Shown here: piece by piece, positions 1 through 11,661 of the stretch
Position numbering within the stretch: the stretch's first letter is position 1
Layout of the letters: every line of letters begins with the position of its first letter
Source: Elysia marginata
Taxonomy: Eukaryota; Mollusca; Gastropoda; Plakobranchidae
Direction: 5' to 3'
NCBI GenBank assembly: GCA_019649035.1
Contig: BMAT01007869.1
Span: 172,961-213,110 of the forward strand
Length of the DNA: 40,150 nt
The notes under the pieces: generated by a model
What the model was told of the DNA's origin: nothing
The model's input: the letters and a program-made list of their open reading frames with translations, nothing else
Databases searched by the model: none
Program-made: the position numbers and the translations under genes

Positions 1-26
1 GAGAGAGAGAGAGAGAGAGAGAGAGA
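1..26. repeat. (GA)n microsatellite at window start
   Basis: Perfect GA dinucleotides reach from base 1 to 26 and are probably cut by the window edge. Confidence 0.95.
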
Positions 27-699
27 ATTCGATATACATAAAGTTCTCGTCATCACGTATTGGACGATGCTGATTGAACATTTGGAAAAAATGTTGAATT
101 AATAAAGTACTAGAATATTGGCCTCTTTTTAAACACATTGCGTTTGGGATTTGGTAATAGGATGATGTAGCACAAATGGTTATATATCATATAATTTACA
201 ATTTTGTACTATTGGCTTTAGGCCTGATCTTTTGAGAATATTAGAAGAATAATAGAAATTTAAGGAAAGAAAAATTATTTTCTCCCAGGTATGAGCATAA
301 TTATTTAATACAAGTTTGAATTCAGATGGACGAAAAAAGAAAAACCAAACCAAAACGAATTGCAGGGGAAGTTTTTACTATTTTTTTGTATTTGATATAA
401 ACAGCACCGTAACCTCCTCTGCAGCAAGCCTAATGTTTATCACAAGTTTTATTATCGATCCTCGATTGCTTATACTGCAAATATAAGTTTTTTTTATGAA
501 TTCTCTTATCTTAGTTTCTGTTCATGTCTAAGTTGATGATATCCACGGCAGTTCCGGTAAAAGCTCTAAGTGATGCAGACTTATCCATAACAAATTTTGA
601 AATCTCAAATGAGGTATTACAATTTAACGCACGCGGAAAGGGGAATGACTTTATGTAAAGAGAAAAATATTGCGCTTGTTTTCTTAAACATCATGCCTT

Positions 700-1022
700 G
701 CGAAAAAAACAGCTACTACAAAAATAAAGAGCTCTCTCATATAACCCCTAATCCGCTAAAATGCTCTGCGCGCTTTAAACAGGTTCAACGACAGGCCATT
801 ACCAACCAAATTACCTTCTGCAAGCACAGAGGAGCAGCAGATAGAGCGTTATGACAAGATCTTTCCCTGCCTATGGTCGAGTAATCCTTCAACGCATGAG
901 TGAGGCGTAGAAATGTGTGTTAGTAGCTTTTCTCAAAGACTAAACGTCGACCAGTCGAAAGCAGGGCTCGAACCCGGATGTCTCGGTTTGGATACGAAGC
1001 GTCTTCCACTAGACTTATCCAT
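700..1022 (-). mobile_element. tRNA-derived SINE remnant
   Basis: The minus strand from 1022 carries an A-box-like stretch (gtctagtggaagacgc) and a clear B box (gggttcgagccc, 966-977), spaced as in a tRNA. Acceptor and anticodon stems do not fold well, so this is not a functional tRNA. About 200 bases further along the same strand the stretch ggcctgtcgttgaacctgtt (786-805) resembles the GTCGTTAAAC-type tails of metazoan tRNA SINEs. The end near 700 is a guess. Confidence 0.45.
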
Positions 1023-1029
1023 CATATAA

Positions 1030-2380
1030 ATGCAGCATAAAATCGGAAAAAAAAAAGAATAAAACAAAAGCAAAATATTGGATTTACATACATTTAAATT
1101 TAATTATCGTGTTAAACAATATTTTGTTTCATTTGCAACAGGGTTCGATACTTAATCCTCTTTTAATGCTGTTTTCTTTTTTCCGATATATATTCTATGG
1201 TACTTCAATAATCGAATAGCTAAACAAGGTAACCCAAGACAAAAAACTTGTCTTTAGGTATCAGTCGACAGATTATGAAAAAAAAATAAATGTTTATTTT
1301 ATAGTCAATCGTGTTTGTCAGAATCGAGAACAAAGGAAATTAAATTATGCAAGTACTTCAACTTATTGTCCAGCATTGCCTCAAAAGATTTTGAAGAGAT
1401 TCTCGAGGCCAACAGCCAACTTTCCTATTCAGGGATAAGTCTATAAGATTGTATATTTTCAAACAGCAGGGATGTCATCAAAAGATAAAGTATTGTTGGA
1501 ATTTTTATAGAGAATCACGAGCCCAAAACAATCGAGATGTTTATATTGAATTAGGACGAAAAATAAGAGGAATCCCTAAACCTACAGACAATATTGCCAT
1601 TGATATGGATTTAGAACCGAAATTAGCGCAAGTAGTGTGATTTCGCAGATTCAGTATGGTTGTCGTAAATTTCAATAGCTGACAACTTTATTGTTTTATT
1701 CTTCCGATGCTTTAATGTTATTTGAGACCGAAAAAAAGCGGTTTTATTCTGGACATCTTGTGAGATGAAAAAAAGAAAGCGTTGTTTCGATTATGTTTCT
1801 ACTTCTTTTACACGTATCTCTTTCTTTGTTTACTAAATGAGTATGTTCTTGAATGAAAGATCATTGTGCTATGGGCTACGCAAGCTTAGAAACGTGGAAA
1901 GTGGTTTACTATAAAACAGCTTAATCTACCTCAGGTCTTAAATAAGAACTGAGTTGTCATGAGAATTCCTGTGCTGTGTACAAAAGTTATCTGGTGCTTA
2001 ACCACGTATCAGCCAATAACAAGTAGTAAATCTGCCCTTTGCCATCTGTCACCCCGGCTTCAGTATGAAACGAGGGTAAAAAACGATGCAAAAAGAAATG
2101 AACCATTACAAGTGATGCAGCTGTTAACAGGCGCATAACCTTTTGATTACAACATTGTTTTGCCCTCATCATAACCAAAAATAGACAATTAATACTTAAA
2201 CATGGAAGCGAGAAGTATTTCTTTGAGGTTGATAAAAGTATAATAAAGGGTCAAATATTTAAACTATCCTTTTAGATTACACTTCATTGCTAACGTCTCG
2301 CTTTCACTTAAAATGTGGAAACCTTATGGGAAACAAAGGGTTTTACAAGCCTTTTCTTTTTTCTGAAATTCCTAACTATT
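1030..2380. other. AT-rich stretch without recognised gene
   Basis: There are only short frames (up to 63 codons), none with a recognisable domain or codon bias. Nothing else is seen. Confidence 0.6.
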
Positions 2381-2385
2381 TATAG

Positions 2386-3100
2386 GAATACAGGAATACA
2401 GAAAAAATCTTGATGAGCCAGAGACCTGTCGATGGTCTTGATCCCGATCCCCACCTTCTAGATCTCGTGGTGATCAAAGAGCTGGTTTGAGAAGGAAATC
2501 CATGAAAAATTTGCATCTGTGCAGTAGCTTGTCGACTTGGTTTTTATGCTTGCGGCAGAAACAGTAATTTCGGGAAGGCTACTCTATGTCTCAACTATCC
2601 TAAGACTAAAGGTGTTTTTTTCTGATATCTAGGTGGCAGTTCTGTTTTGCGAGTTTGTAACAATGACCTCTTGTTCTAGTGTCTGTGTTGAATGCAAGGC
2701 AGTCTTCAACATTAACGTTTTAGAAACCGTTTGTTAGTTTGTATGCTTCTATCAAACATCCACGAAATCTTCTATACATTAAGCTTGGGATTTCTAAGGC
2801 TTGCAGTCTTTGTTCGTAGCTGAGATTTGATATATCGGGTACTAGTTTTGTTGCCCGTCATTGAACATTTTCTATTAATATTGAGTCTGTTTAATTGATT
2901 GGGGACCATACACAGTTTTTGTACTCCAAATCTGAGCGCACTACGCTTTTAAAACACTTTTCGTCTTCCGAATGCTGAAATAATGTATTGTTAAAACATA
3001 AGTGTCTGGTTATTCAAGACTCGAAATTTGCTCCTTTCACTCTCCGCAGCATATTCAGTAATGCGCCCATTTACTCACTTAAGGTTTGCTTTGTGCATTA
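2386..3100 (-). mobile_element. Decayed CR1/L2/jockey-like LINE, reverse-transcriptase C-terminal end
   Basis: On the minus strand the remnant reads FRVLNNQTLMF (about 3030), VRSDLEYKNCVWSPINQTDS (about 2880-2945), LSYEQRLQALEIPSLMYRRF (about 2760-2830), RGCLIEAYKLTN, and TRTRGHCYKLAKQNCHLDIR (about 2635-2690). FSLRIVET with SSLPEITVSAASIK ends it (about 2555-2620). This is the classic thumb/C-terminal block of CR1/L2/jockey-type elements (LEY-x4-WSP, NLSYE-RL-AL, R-x-RG-x-x-IE-x-YK, T-R-x-RG). Several frameshifts and stops show that it is dead. A tandem octamer, gaatacag twice at 2386-2401, fits the short 3' tail repeats of such elements. Confidence 0.85.
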
Positions 3101-3589
3101 TATCAGTCCGTATAGCGGGTAATCTTACTGTCTAAAGGAGTTACACATATCTTTTCTGGTAATGCAAGTGGTTCAAAACTTGATGTCACGGAAAGGGTTC
3201 ACGTAGAAAGTGCAGATCTACGTGCAGATCTAGTTGCCAGATAGTAATGAGTGGGAGGAATCACAATGTTACTGCAAAAACTTTATTATATAGATCTTTA
3301 TAGTGGGAGGAATTTCCGCAGAGGTTGCTTTTGTGTTTTCTCTCTTAAACTGCAACATTTTGAACCATGTCACATGTAATGATGGCGGCTTCAAAGCTTG
3401 CTTTTACTTATGCTGATGGATACATCTGTAATGAAACGGTATCTATACTAGTTTTAATAAAGCAATAGTTATTTTATTTATGTGTGTACATAATAGAACA
3501 CGAGACACACTTTAAAAGGGATATTTAAATACGATACAAGCATACCCATGATAAAAGTGAATCGGACGATACGGCGAGGGCAATGTCAA

Positions 3590-3798
3590 AAGGAAACAAA
3601 GAAATACGAAAATTCAAAGGGGAAGAAAACGGAGACGAATAAAAATAGAAAGAGAGCGAGAGAAAGAGGTAGAAAAAGAAAGAATGGAAGAGGAAGAGTA
3701 ATAGATAAAATGAGAGAAGTAGAGAGAGAGAGGCAGAGAGAGAAAGAAAAAAGATATAGAGAGAGAGGGGGGGCGGAACGCGGGGGGGGGGGGGAGTG
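3590..3798. repeat. Purine-rich GA tract ending in G runs
   Basis: About 200 bases on the + strand are nearly all purine (GA, GAAA, AGAG), ending with G7 at 3767-3773 and G13 at 3782-3794. Open frames on both strands here (Arg/Lys/Glu-rich on +, Ser/Leu/Phe-rich on -) are composition artefacts. Confidence 0.9.
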
Positions 3799-3799
3799 C

Positions 3800-6700
3800 T
3801 GAAACGTTTAAGAATAAAGCGAGATTGCAATTTGTTACAGTAATTAACTAATTTAGATGAGGGAACAAAAGCAACCAAGTTAAAAAATATCGGTGAAAAA
3901 AAAGCAATGACCTTTTTTCGCCCTCGTAAAACAGAAGCTTAGCAGTGTAGAAAGTCTGAAGTGGAAGGCAGGTTCTCTCTCCTGGAATGTGATAGGATTG
4001 TGTATTATTTCTGATGGATGAAACCAGGCACAACGGTTAGTCTCTTGTTGAAATAGGTTAGTAAGGGAAATTAATTATGCTTAAATAAATGACAAAAGGC
4101 AAAAGTAATGCCAGGTCTTTATACAAAGATTTATCCAATGCTTTTTTTTTCTTCAATAGAAAAACTTCATGACAATCTTGGTAACTTTTTAAAATTTGAA
4201 ACGTTTTTAATGGCCGCTATAAATCCTAATATCATGTGAGTTTAGTGTAGATACATTGGCGTTGTTTTTATTCGTACTTTGGCATGTTCGTTCAAGACAT
4301 GAGTGTAAAACTAACATTTAGCGATTTACAGCTTTTAATATAACAGCAAAAAAAATCAATAATACAGTTTTAAGGATCTGAATTTTGAGGAATGGTGATA
4401 GAAACATGACGCAGTATAAAGACTTTCTTAGTCTGAAACAACTTTGTTTGCAAATTAGACTATAAGAGTTTGACTTCTTGCAAAAAAAAAAAAAAGAAAA
4501 AGAAAAAAAAGTCTGGCTTCTAGAGTGAAGGAATCGGATTTTGCAATGTTTACCACCAAAGGCGTTGCTGTTTTGATCAAAACATAGTCTGAGCTTCCAA
4601 ACTTAAAACATCTCATAAATTTGTTAGTATTTTGTTCAAAGATATGAACAGTTTTGTTGGTTTATAAAACAGAAAAAAAGAGAAAAAATAGACTTTCAAA
4701 AAACGTTTTCTCGAAACATTCCGACTCATTTGCTCTGGACGAGAGACAAATAGACAAGCTGCACATCAAACTTATCATAACAGTGCAAAATGGACATGGA
4801 TTCTCGATATGATTTTTAGACGAATAGTTGAGCATTAGGTTTACAAAAGGTAGAGTTTAAAACGACTCTAGCAATGCGAACCCAGCAGTCAACACCAATT
4901 TTTCAGATTCTTGACATTTTCTGTTTTCATTCTTTTATCTCCTGACCGAGGTTTTCCTGCAATGAACAAAATTTTTTTTTTGAAAAGTAAATTAAAACGG
5001 TTTTGTCGTAGTTTTTGAACCTTGCTCTTGAATGCAGTACTTTTAAATTTGTTGTCCAAATGTTTGACGCGGAACGAAAGTTCTAAGAGTATGTTCATAA
5101 CTAAACCATTATAAAATTGGAATAAGCCATCTCGATCTTCTAACGTATTTTTCTTAAATGTTCCTTCTTTGATAAATTCTTTTCGAAAAAAAGTAGAAAC
5201 AACCCACCGAAAAGCGTTGAGTCAAACAGTTATAGGAATTCTTTAAACCGTAACGTCAATCCTAAATTAAATAGACAAAACGCATTTATTGAAGAGGTTT
5301 CCCCCTATCACAGAAACAGTGACTTTCTCATTTAAGAATACTTAATACGTGCAACCTCGATGCTAAGGCTAAAACAGAAAAATTGACCTAGAGACCCTAA
5401 ATAGGATGGAATAATTAATGGCGCTCAAAACCGAGGCTAGATCTAGGCCTGATTCAAACTGTAGATCAAGATAACTTCTAGGCCTATACTTTGATTTAAA
5501 TCTCGATCATACTTATTGATTTCTACATATAATTCAAATTTTAGACTCCTAATCAAGATTTTAGATCTAGATCAAACCCAAAATAATTATATAGAATTGA
5601 TAAACAAAGCAGGCGGAGCTAATTTGTCTATGTGAGTTCTTTTGCCATTTTGTGAGTTTAACATTTGATCTATCCTTTTTCGTCTATTGTTTTTTCGATA
5701 TGATTGGCAAGGTTTAATAGATATATCGGGACAAACATAGATGGTTATTCAGGGAATACACAGCAATCATTACGTTAATCAGGATTTTGAAAGACAAGCT
5801 CTAAAAGAGCGTTTTTGTTTCAAGACAAGCTAAACAGCTCCTTTTGACCTTTTATTGTATATAATATACCTAGAAATTGAAATTCGATTTCACATTACTT
5901 TGCAGTTGGTGCTTTTTGCTTGCAAGAAAACTCGAGACAATGTCGCGTTTATACGTTTTCATTAGATTGCTAAGAAAATCATAAGTCAGACAGTATACAG
6001 ATAGCATAACTCGCAGGGATAAGAAGAAGTTGAGCCTGTGCGTTTCTTATGATAAACTATGCGCATGCCATTCGTGCGCCTTTTATACATAAAGATTATA
6101 TGAAGGCATTATTGTTGGTTAACTGACGAGAAAGAGGTCAGGCTTGATATTAAAAAAATGCAGGGGCTGACAAACAGGTCCTCGGAATTTCTTTTTAACA
6201 CCAACCTTATTGCAACGCCCGTTGTGGCTTTAGACTTTCCCTACTCCTTTTACCAACAACTATTTGATGCTGAGCGGAACTTAACAGACATTGCATTATT
6301 GTCAAGTAAGAATTTACGTAACAGCTACTTGTTCAAACATGGAAAGAATTACAAAAGCTGGAAAGGTTAATTAAAATTTTATTTTTTATTTTTAGGACAA
6401 AAAGGGCCTACGAGACAAAGGCCTTTGAGTCGCATCTGCTCAATGTGTGAATAAAAGGTAGAGTGTGTCCCCAGTACTGTCTAGATAACGAACAAAAGAG
6501 AATTTAATTAGTACAAGTGTCAATCAAAACACTTTCAAATTAACAAAAACATCAGAGTGGCATCTATGTATTTGTCCTTTTTTTAGACGTATCAAGCCCG
6601 TTTTTGCATTAGATTGTAAGAATGGTCAAGTTTAAAATATGAACACTCCTACTCTTATTGGAATAACTAAGTTTTAAAAATTTGTCTATACCTATCTATT

Positions 6701-7919
6701 GATTCATCTTTATATTTTTTTGCCTGTCTTCCCGAGTCTGTCTGCCAGTCTGTTTTACCTTTATACCTTTATCGTTCTTTATTTGTCTATCTGTCTCTCT
6801 GCTTAACTGTTTCCACGGTGTGTTCCTTTTTCCCTCGTTTTTCTTATTCAAAAAAGAAACTAAATGGCATGCGTATATCATGATCTGAAGAAAAATACGT
6901 ATTGAGCTTACTACTATTTTTCTAAGTAAAACGGTTTAAAACGATGTAGGCCTACATTTTGTCACGACCGGACCAATAAAAACAGTTTTTCACTGCACAG
7001 ATCTCCATAACTTTTAAAATACCTTAAGTCTCATATAATGAAGTTAAGAAACTATAATCTATCCAAATTAACACACTGTGTTTTGAACTAATAACCAGAG
7101 ATTCTGGAACGGTTCGAAAGTCCATGGCTGGCGCTTTTAAACTTATTTATTTACAGAAGAGTTAATGGTTATTTTAGTACTTATTTAAAAGTCTTAATCA
7201 AGAAGTTCATGTGCCCTCTGCTTTATATATTCATATAACATTTAAACAAAAGCCTTCACGGGCTGTAAGGTCAAGTCATAATTACTTTATTCAGAGAAAT
7301 ATCACAACTTTGTTCATATACGAACGTGTGTGATTTTGAGAGGAAAGAAGACAAGACAGTGGAAAATTGGGGAGAAAACCAGGTATGCAACATGTAAGCT
7401 GATATCTAAATAGGTGAAATAGATGCAACAAAAGAAAATTAGACTTACTTACTGAAAAAAAGTTTAATAACTCGTTAAATAGACGGACAGAAGATGGCTA
7501 ACTAGCTGAGCTAGACAATATTATCTTTGCGCCTCTCTTGTACGTGTTCTTGACAATGATTTTTGATTATTTGGTCACCCTCGTGATCGACCTGCTGTAG
7601 TCAATTTCACTTTCTCTCTGTTCATTTTTTTTCATTTTTTTTCTTCCTAATTTTTGTCTTTCAAAATAATTTCGTTAGACGTATCATCCACTCTTTACCG
7701 CCATTCTGCGGTTTTTTGTTTTCTTTATTTTCATTAACAAAACAGTCAGTAATATACACCACTAAAATTTTTGTTTTTTTTTTTCTCTTTTTTTAAATTG
7801 CCTTCTCAATCACTATCTCTCCAAGTCCCATAAACACCATTGAAAAAGTTTATGTGCCTAACTGTATGAAGCAAAAGTAATTTCAATTTTCTGTCTATCT
7901 CTTTCTTAATTTTTTTGTC
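3800..7919. other. AT-rich stretch without recognised gene
   Basis: No frame above about 70 codons is seen and no family is recognised. At 5430-5580 there are scattered copies of AGATC/CTAGGCC words in both orientations, a weak low-complexity patch. At 6670-6840 there is a degenerate TCTG/TCTA-like pyrimidine stretch. Confidence 0.6.
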
Positions 7920-7969
7920 TCTCTATCTTTCGTTCCTTTTCTCTTTCTCTACCTCATTGTTTTGTCTCT

Positions 7970-8020
<51 letters not shown>

Positions 8021-8050
8021 TTCTTTTCCTCTCCCTCTCTCTGTCTCTGT
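7920..8050. repeat. (CT)n microsatellite with C8 run
   Basis: A pyrimidine tract with C8 at 7970-7977 is followed by perfect CT to about 8016, then degenerate CT/TGTCT. The Ser/Leu-rich frame across it is an artefact. Confidence 0.93.
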
Positions 8051-8439
8051 ATGTGTGATGGCCTTTTTTCTTGTTTTTTTTTGCCATAGCGTGTATCTCA
8101 CTGTCTCTGTACTCTTGCTTATTTTGTTTAATTCTGTCCCTCTGTTGTGTTATTTGCTGCCCTCACTAAACTTCTGATCAACATATTTCCATAATAAAAA
8201 TGTTTTCTTTGAGATGATTTCATTGGTATGCTGATTTTTTCTCGTAAATCTAAACATATTTAATTTTGTATTCTTATTTCACGTGATAACTATCGATACG
8301 AGAAATGCTTTCTATAATTAAGCAACAGACATACGATCTACCAGTATAATTCACATTACTTATTGTCATGCATTTATTGCATGACTACTTTGTTAAATTT
8401 ATTCATATTATGATAAGTAACTTGCGCTGCTGCCTTGCA

Positions 8440-8690
8440 ATGGTTTCTGCGTGTCTTTTGGCTATAGCGTCCTTTCCGCATGCGGTGTACATAGGAGTGG
8501 ATCAACGCCCTAATTAATATTCAGGCGCTTTTTGTCACCTGTCCGCCAGTCCGCCTGCCGTGCCTGGCTGGAGAGCCCTCTGTCTCATTGTCTCAAAACC
8601 TCGCCATGGCATGCTGTTTGCAGGCAATCATAAATGCAGGGCGTGGGAAAGTTGGCGCTTTGTCGTCCAAACAGCTGTGAAAGAAGTTTT
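8440..8690. promoter_or_regulatory. GC-richer island upstream of SLC26, possible promoter or leader exon
   Basis: About 250 bases are visibly richer in G+C than the flanks, with imperfect tccgcc/tgccgtgcc words around 8540-8565 and homeodomain/POU-like AT motifs (taattaatattca, 8511-8523). It lies about 2.8 kb before the SLC26 start codon. No transcript start can be shown. A 143-codon open frame begins within it (8560-8991) without recognised homology. Confidence 0.2.
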
Positions 8691-8991
8691 TTTTTCACTT
8701 TGTGTAAATAAATTCAACTCTCGTAAACTTCATACTTGCTGGAAACTTGTAAATATGAGAACCGTTGGGCCTCTTACCTCTATATTTTGGAAGATAAAAT
8801 GTATCTCTGAAAAGGGTGGACCAGCACATTATTGCATTGGTCTTATGCCGTTAAGAAAAGCAGTAAAAAAAAACCATGTGATTGACACGTCCGAGGCAAA
8901 CATCAGTCTCTTTGATCCTGGTTTGGGTTGTGTTTACGGTGCAAAACATCGCTGTCGGCTAAATACGTCGCTTTGCTGGAGTATAATATAA

Positions 8992-11350
8992 GAGTATAGA
9001 AAGAGGCAAAAGGTAAAAGGAGAGATTAAGCATAGTGAAAAAGAGACGTTTAGTACCTACAAGGGTGTATATAGATTGAGAAACGAGGAGGTTGGTTTAG
9101 TGCTAAACGTATCACCCACCTTCTCTGTGACCAAGAACCAGGAAAAGTTAAAAACAGTCGCTGGTGGAAACCGACTATACATTGTTATAAAAGATATTGT
9201 AACACCACTAGATACTGTTGTATGAAAAGGTATTCCCTAAAGAACTCTGCGTAAACACAAGCCAAGCTGTTTACAACCTTAAGCCCGAGAAGTCTGCAGT
9301 TTACCTCACAAGTATGCATATCCTTATGTTCAGGAAAAAAATTATAATTGTTCTGAAGCTTTGTTTCTCACGAGAATATTTCTATAGCCTATAGGACCTT
9401 TGTTTCCAAACAAACTGTATGTTTTACTACTGTGTTTCGGAAAGCAGATCACTGTAAAAAATCCGTTATGCCTGAAAACGTAATACACAGAGAACAGCTG
9501 TTCCTAGATAAAGAGAAAAATAGTAGAATTTAGACCAAAGCCTAAAGGTTATCATAATGACTTCAGCTCTTTGAAAAATGGAAAAAAAATGTAGTTGAAG
9601 AAGTTGTTAGGGTATTGGTACTATTAATTTGACTCGCCTCTGTTGCAAACGCACAAATATGAAAGAAAATACTTTAGAAATAGTTATAAGACATTTCAGA
9701 GAAAGAATTTGTATCATTGAGACTCGATTTCCAGTTGCCGCAAGACGTTCACAGATTTACGTTTGCTGTTTTTTGGTGAGAAGAGAATAAAAACGTACAC
9801 TGATGACATTAAGGAGTTCGAAACATTTAATCACGTGACCAAGTGAAGCGATGCTTGTTAACAATATAACACAATAGGTGCAGTTGATCGTAAAACCTTT
9901 TTAAATCATTTAAGAGGGTTCTCTATGCAGAGCAACATTTTTTGAATAGGCGTATCCTTAATTTGCGTGCCTTAAAAAGGCTTTTACTAGAAATAGGCGA
10001 TTTCAGAAAATTGAGAATTATATTGTCACTTTAATAAGCTTGAAATCTGTTGATAAGTTTTGAACATTATATCAACCTTTGTCGTTATGTTAACACTTGT
10101 CCTTTGAAAATAAAAAAAATATTATGATTATACAGCGCTTCGAAAAAATTAACCAAAGAATATCAAGCCAACTCAAGAGACAAAAAACATACTTTAAAGA
10201 AGCCATTCTTCCTTTATATAAAGACAAAGTAGAACTGGTATTAAGTTTAATATTCGGTAAGAAACAAATCTGTTCATACAAAAGACGCTAGTATTAATTT
10301 TAAGATGTGCTGGCAAAAATAGAAAATCGATAGCTAATTCACAGCTGTCTTTCTCTCTCTTTATTGATCTCTTAGTAGCGAAAGAGGAAGACAATTATGT
10401 GAAGAATGCGCGATTAACCAGCCTTCTTTATGTCTAAGAATCTGCCGAAAGGATCACAATCGTAGGCATTCTTGCTCGGGTTGTTTGCCTATACTATACG
10501 CTCTGTTTATTCTAGAATGATAAAATAAGTGAAGGATAGGTATCGAAAGTAGTTTTACGATTCTCTTGCTTTATTCTTTTTATTCTATCTTCCTCTTCCT
10601 CTTGCACATTTTCTCATTCCGTAATCTTTTGTGTTATTTTTATTAACGCCATTGACATTTTGCCTCACCATTTAATACAATAAATTCCACTCTCATTTTA
10701 CTGCATTATTACACCTCTTTGCAACTTTTAAAGAATTTCCTATTTGAATTGATGCATTAATACTCTTCTCTTTTACTTCAGTTTTCTCTAGTCTTCCTTT
10801 TTGCTAATTTTCACTCTGTCTTTTTTGCAGCCTACCAGCTTCAAATTCTCCTACTAAACACATCTTTCGTGTATCGCATTAAAACTATAATATAAAAACA
10901 TAACTTTGTTAAAGAAAATCGATCCTAAGAAGTGTGAACAAAACGTTTGTTGGTTCTTTTTAAGCTTTAACACACAGTTTGCTGCATCTTAAAGATAATC
11001 TTACAATTTTTGTTGAGAGAGTCTCAAAATCAAAACTAATTAACTGGCTTTTGTTTCGAAACATTTCGCATCAAACAAATGTGCACTGCTAACTTTCATT
11101 TGAGGCTACACATAATGAAGTCAAATAATTATGTTTTTTTCTGGTGTAAAAAATGTTCTGTTTTTTTTTCTCTTCCCGATAAAAACTTGTTGAAATAACC
11201 TGCAGAGGACAGTTCAATTCCATAATATGGGTTACAAACATAAAGATTATAAAAGTGGAAGTTTTCAAAATAAAGATTTCTTAAACCGCTTGCTTGGATC
11301 CTTACAAATTATTACAACTGGGATTTTCTTTTTATTTGATTTACCCATGC
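8992..11350. other. AT-rich upstream flank of SLC26
   Basis: No recognised gene is seen; short frames on both strands overlap each other and look random. It may contain the promoter or a leader exon of SLC26, not resolvable by eye. Confidence 0.5.
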
Positions 11351-11457
11351 CAGGTAAAAACCTAACCACTGTTCGAGTTCAACAAGAAAAAGCCGAACTT
11401 TGAGACATCATCGGACCAGGTTAGACAGAGGAAACAGACAGCAACCGTCTCCAGGCC

Positions 11458-11661
11458 ATGGAGAATAACACAGGAAACAATTCGCCCAGGCATGGCAGTA
11501 TGTTGTCACCGGAAACACTCGGGGTGCCCGAGACCCGCTCACGGTCAGCATCCACATGGACAAACCGGACCACACTGGTGGCCAGTGAGCGGCCAATTTA
11601 CCGCACCCGGACAGTGCGCGACAGGTTCCTCAAGATGGAGGAGAAGAATAAGAGTTTTAAG
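11458..11661 (+). CDS. SLC26: SLC26 coding exon 1: cytosolic N-terminus, residues 1-68
   Basis: The exon starts at an ATG in strong initiation context, with an in-frame stop 36 bases upstream, and ends AAG before gtaggg (phase 0). The peptide is hydrophilic, Ser/Thr/Arg-rich and poorly conserved in type, as usual for the SLC26 N-terminus. The segment [20 protein letters not shown] lies near its end. A splice-acceptor-like ccag at 11350-11353 after a T-rich tract could mark the 5' edge of this exon if the 5' UTR is spliced; this is not proven. Intron 1 (11662-12877) holds no recognised element. Confidence 0.88.

Noticed and set aside
597-854. 85-codon frame at the left end
   Set aside because: It starts at a non-ATG codon, overlaps the SINE-like region and has no recognisable domain.
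3525-3878. Open frames on both strands across the GA tract
   Set aside because: Purine/pyrimidine strand bias removes stop codons. The predicted peptides are Lys/Arg/Glu or Ser/Leu/Phe low complexity.
6158-6370. 70-codon frame with ATG (MQGLTNRSSEFLF...)
   Set aside because: The composition is plausible, but there is no homology recognised and no splice or promoter context; it could be chance.
7962-8177. 71-codon Ser/Leu-rich frame
   Set aside because: The frame is a CT microsatellite read as Ser-Leu; not a gene.
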